Shown here piece after piece: positions 7,039 through 7,369 of a stretch of DNA of 7,369 nt (its first letter is position 1; every line of letters begins with the position of its first letter). The DNA comes from Bacillota bacterium. Its GTDB lineage: Bacteria; Bacillota; Clostridia; Christensenellales; CAG-138. Where the stretch lies: the NCBI GenBank assembly GCA_023458355.1, contig JAEWZS010000163.1, forward strand, positions 1 to 7,369, written 5' to 3'. The notes beneath the pieces were generated by a model. That model had not been told where the DNA came from. It made no database searches and worked only from the letters and a program-made list of their open reading frames with translations. A program made the translations under genes and the position numbers.

Positions 7039-7056
7039 AGAACGTGCGTGATATTT

Positions 7057-7132
7057 GCTCGGTTCGTCTAGTGGCCTAGGACACCGCCCTCTCACGGCGG
7101 GAACAGGGGTTCGACTCCCCTACCGGGTGCCA
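7057..7132 (+). tRNA. tRNA-Glu (anticodon CTC), CCA encoded
   Basis: The 76-nt sequence folds into a cloverleaf. The acceptor strands are GCTCGGT (7057-7063) and ACCGGGT (7122-7128). The D arm contains GTCTAGTGGCCTAGGAC. The anticodon stem is CCGCC/GGCGG (7084-7088, 7096-7100), with loop CTCTCAC and anticodon CTC at 7091-7093. The T arm is AGGGG/CCCCT around TTCGACT. The discriminator is G73 and CCA is encoded (7130-7132). The body closely resembles known bacterial tRNA-Glu, including the CACCGCC...GGCGG anticodon arm. It charges glutamate and reads GAG codons. One oddity is that the first acceptor pair is G1-U72, a wobble rather than Watson-Crick pair; the other six acceptor pairs form, one of them (U3-G70) also a wobble. 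Confidence 0.95.
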
Positions 7133-7173
7133 AAACCAAAGACCCATCCTGTTAAGGATGGGTCTTTGGTTTT
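7132..7173 (+). terminator. Intrinsic terminator after tRNA-Glu (perfect 19-bp stem)
   Basis: The left arm 7132-7150 and right arm 7155-7173 are perfectly complementary over 19 bp, closing a GTTA loop. The left arm begins AAAACC and the right arm ends GGTTTT, then CTCTTAT. The U tract is short (four U, then mixed pyrimidines), but the long stem and A/U-rich base make termination likely, possibly in both directions because the left arm supplies a U run on the opposite strand. The stem starts at the terminal A of the tRNA CCA, so no spacer separates them. As no other terminator follows 6981, it may also end the thrC operon. Confidence 0.82.
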
Positions 7174-7189
7174 CTCTTATAATAAGGTA

Positions 7190-7241
7190 GGGGAGTCGAA
7201 GGGTACGGCCGATCCATGTGAGGTAAAAAACAGTCCTGTGA
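7190..7241 (+). repeat. Direct repeat copy 1 of the array
   Basis: This 52-nt segment starts GGGGAGTCGAAGGGTACGGCC and ends CAGTCCTGTGA. It differs from copy 2 at six positions; five fall between 7213 and 7219 and one is at 7227. Confidence 0.85.
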
Positions 7242-7251
7242 ACTGTTTTTT
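7225..7251. repeat. Internal hairpin H1 of the repeat unit
   Basis: AAAAAACAGT (7225-7234) and ACTGTTTTTT (7242-7251) form a perfect 10-bp stem around a 7-nt loop. The right arm ends in six T, so it might work as a weak bidirectional terminator, though the stem is A/U rich and has few GC pairs. The flanking GGGTAC (7201-7206) and GTACCC (7253-7258) can pair and enclose it. Confidence 0.6.
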
Positions 7252-7267
7252 AGTACCCCGGGCTGGC

Positions 7268-7290
7268 GGCGGCACTGCCCCAGTGTCGCC
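7268..7290. repeat. Internal GC-rich hairpin H2 of the repeat unit
   Basis: GGCGGCACTG (7268-7277) pairs with CAGTGTCGCC (7281-7290) over ten positions. One pair is G-U at 7272/7286 and the rest are Watson-Crick; the loop is CCC. It lies just inside the right arm of the outer 12-bp inverted repeat. Confidence 0.6.
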
Positions 7291-7317
7291 GGGACTCCCC
7301 TACCGGTCATAGTTCAA

Positions 7318-7369
7318 GGGGAGTCGAAGGGTACGGCCGAGCATAGCGAGGTAAACAACAGTCCTGTGA
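7318..7369 (+). repeat. Direct repeat copy 2 of the array (cut by window end)
   Basis: This is the same 52-nt segment as at 7190-7241, with six substitutions and no indels. It reaches the last base of the window, so the remainder of the second unit, and any further units, lie outside. Confidence 0.85.

Larger units (their letters stand above)
7186..7369. repeat. tRNA-Glu-related palindromic repeat array, 128-bp period (continues past window)
   Basis: This region has no convincing gene. A 52-nt segment at 7190-7241 recurs at 7318-7369 (46 of 52 identical, same orientation, offset exactly 128), so at least two tandem units exist and the second is cut by the window edge. The first unit is bounded by a perfect 12-bp inverted repeat, 7186-7197 and 7293-7304. 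Both arms are related to the tRNA-Glu next door: 7186-7200 is the exact reverse complement of tRNA positions 7110-7124 (15 nt), and 7293-7306 is identical to 7113-7126 (14 nt). Two further hairpins lie inside the unit. The origin could be a dispersed palindromic repeat, an array of integration-site remnants, or a non-coding RNA; the sequence alone does not decide. Confidence 0.8.

Noticed and set aside
7055..7312. An 85-codon open frame on the plus strand covering the tRNA, the terminator and the first repeat unit
   Set aside because: It runs straight through tRNA-Glu and a perfect hairpin, has no ribosome binding site, and its peptide merely translates palindromes. It is a chance frame.
7186..7369. 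CRISPR array
   Set aside because: The repeating unit is 128 bp with near-identity across at least 52 nt and no regular short repeat plus unique spacer pattern; no cas-like gene is present.
7186..7369. A second, degenerate tRNA gene
   Set aside because: Only the T-arm/acceptor portion (14-15 nt) matches, in two orientations. No anticodon arm or D arm can be found.

Overview
The window looks like chromosomal DNA of a Clostridia-type member of the Bacillota, possibly a gut-associated lineage. The signs are strong AGGAGG-type ribosome binding sites, GTG starts, roughly balanced base composition, a consensus sigma-A promoter in front of a tRNA, and a PheB/UPF0735-type HTH-ACT protein, a family known mainly from Firmicutes. 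The genus cannot be named from the sequence.

Layout. Positions 2-565 (+) are the 3' end of an SLC13/CitMHS-like membrane permease cut by the left edge. Positions 590-4088 (-) form a tight operon transcribed leftward in the order homoserine dehydrogenase (hom), aspartate kinase (lysC), aspartate-semialdehyde dehydrogenase (asd). A 108-bp intergenic stretch (4089-4196) holds divergent promoter candidates and a 14-bp dyad. Positions 4197-6981 (+) form the opposing operon thrC - thrB - HTH/ACT protein, with overlapping genes. A strong promoter then drives tRNA-Glu(CTC) at 7057-7132, which is followed by a long perfect hairpin. From about 7186 to the right edge there is a non-coding, palindrome-rich repeat array with a 128-bp period, built partly from sequence identical to the T-arm/acceptor region of the adjacent tRNA-Glu.

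How the genes work together. The five enzymes are a complete route from aspartate to threonine: LysC (aspartyl phosphate), Asd (aspartate semialdehyde), Hom (homoserine), ThrB (phosphohomoserine), ThrC (threonine). The semialdehyde is also the branch point to lysine/diaminopimelate, and homoserine is the branch point to methionine. The sixth gene encodes a stand-alone helix-turn-helix plus ACT protein and is probably a regulator. It is notable because the C-terminal ACT region of Hom looks shortened.

Most of the window is ordinary amino-acid biosynthesis. The least explained part is the tRNA-Glu-related repeat array at the right end. It has direct repeats, nested inverted repeats, and substitutions concentrated in a predicted unpaired segment.
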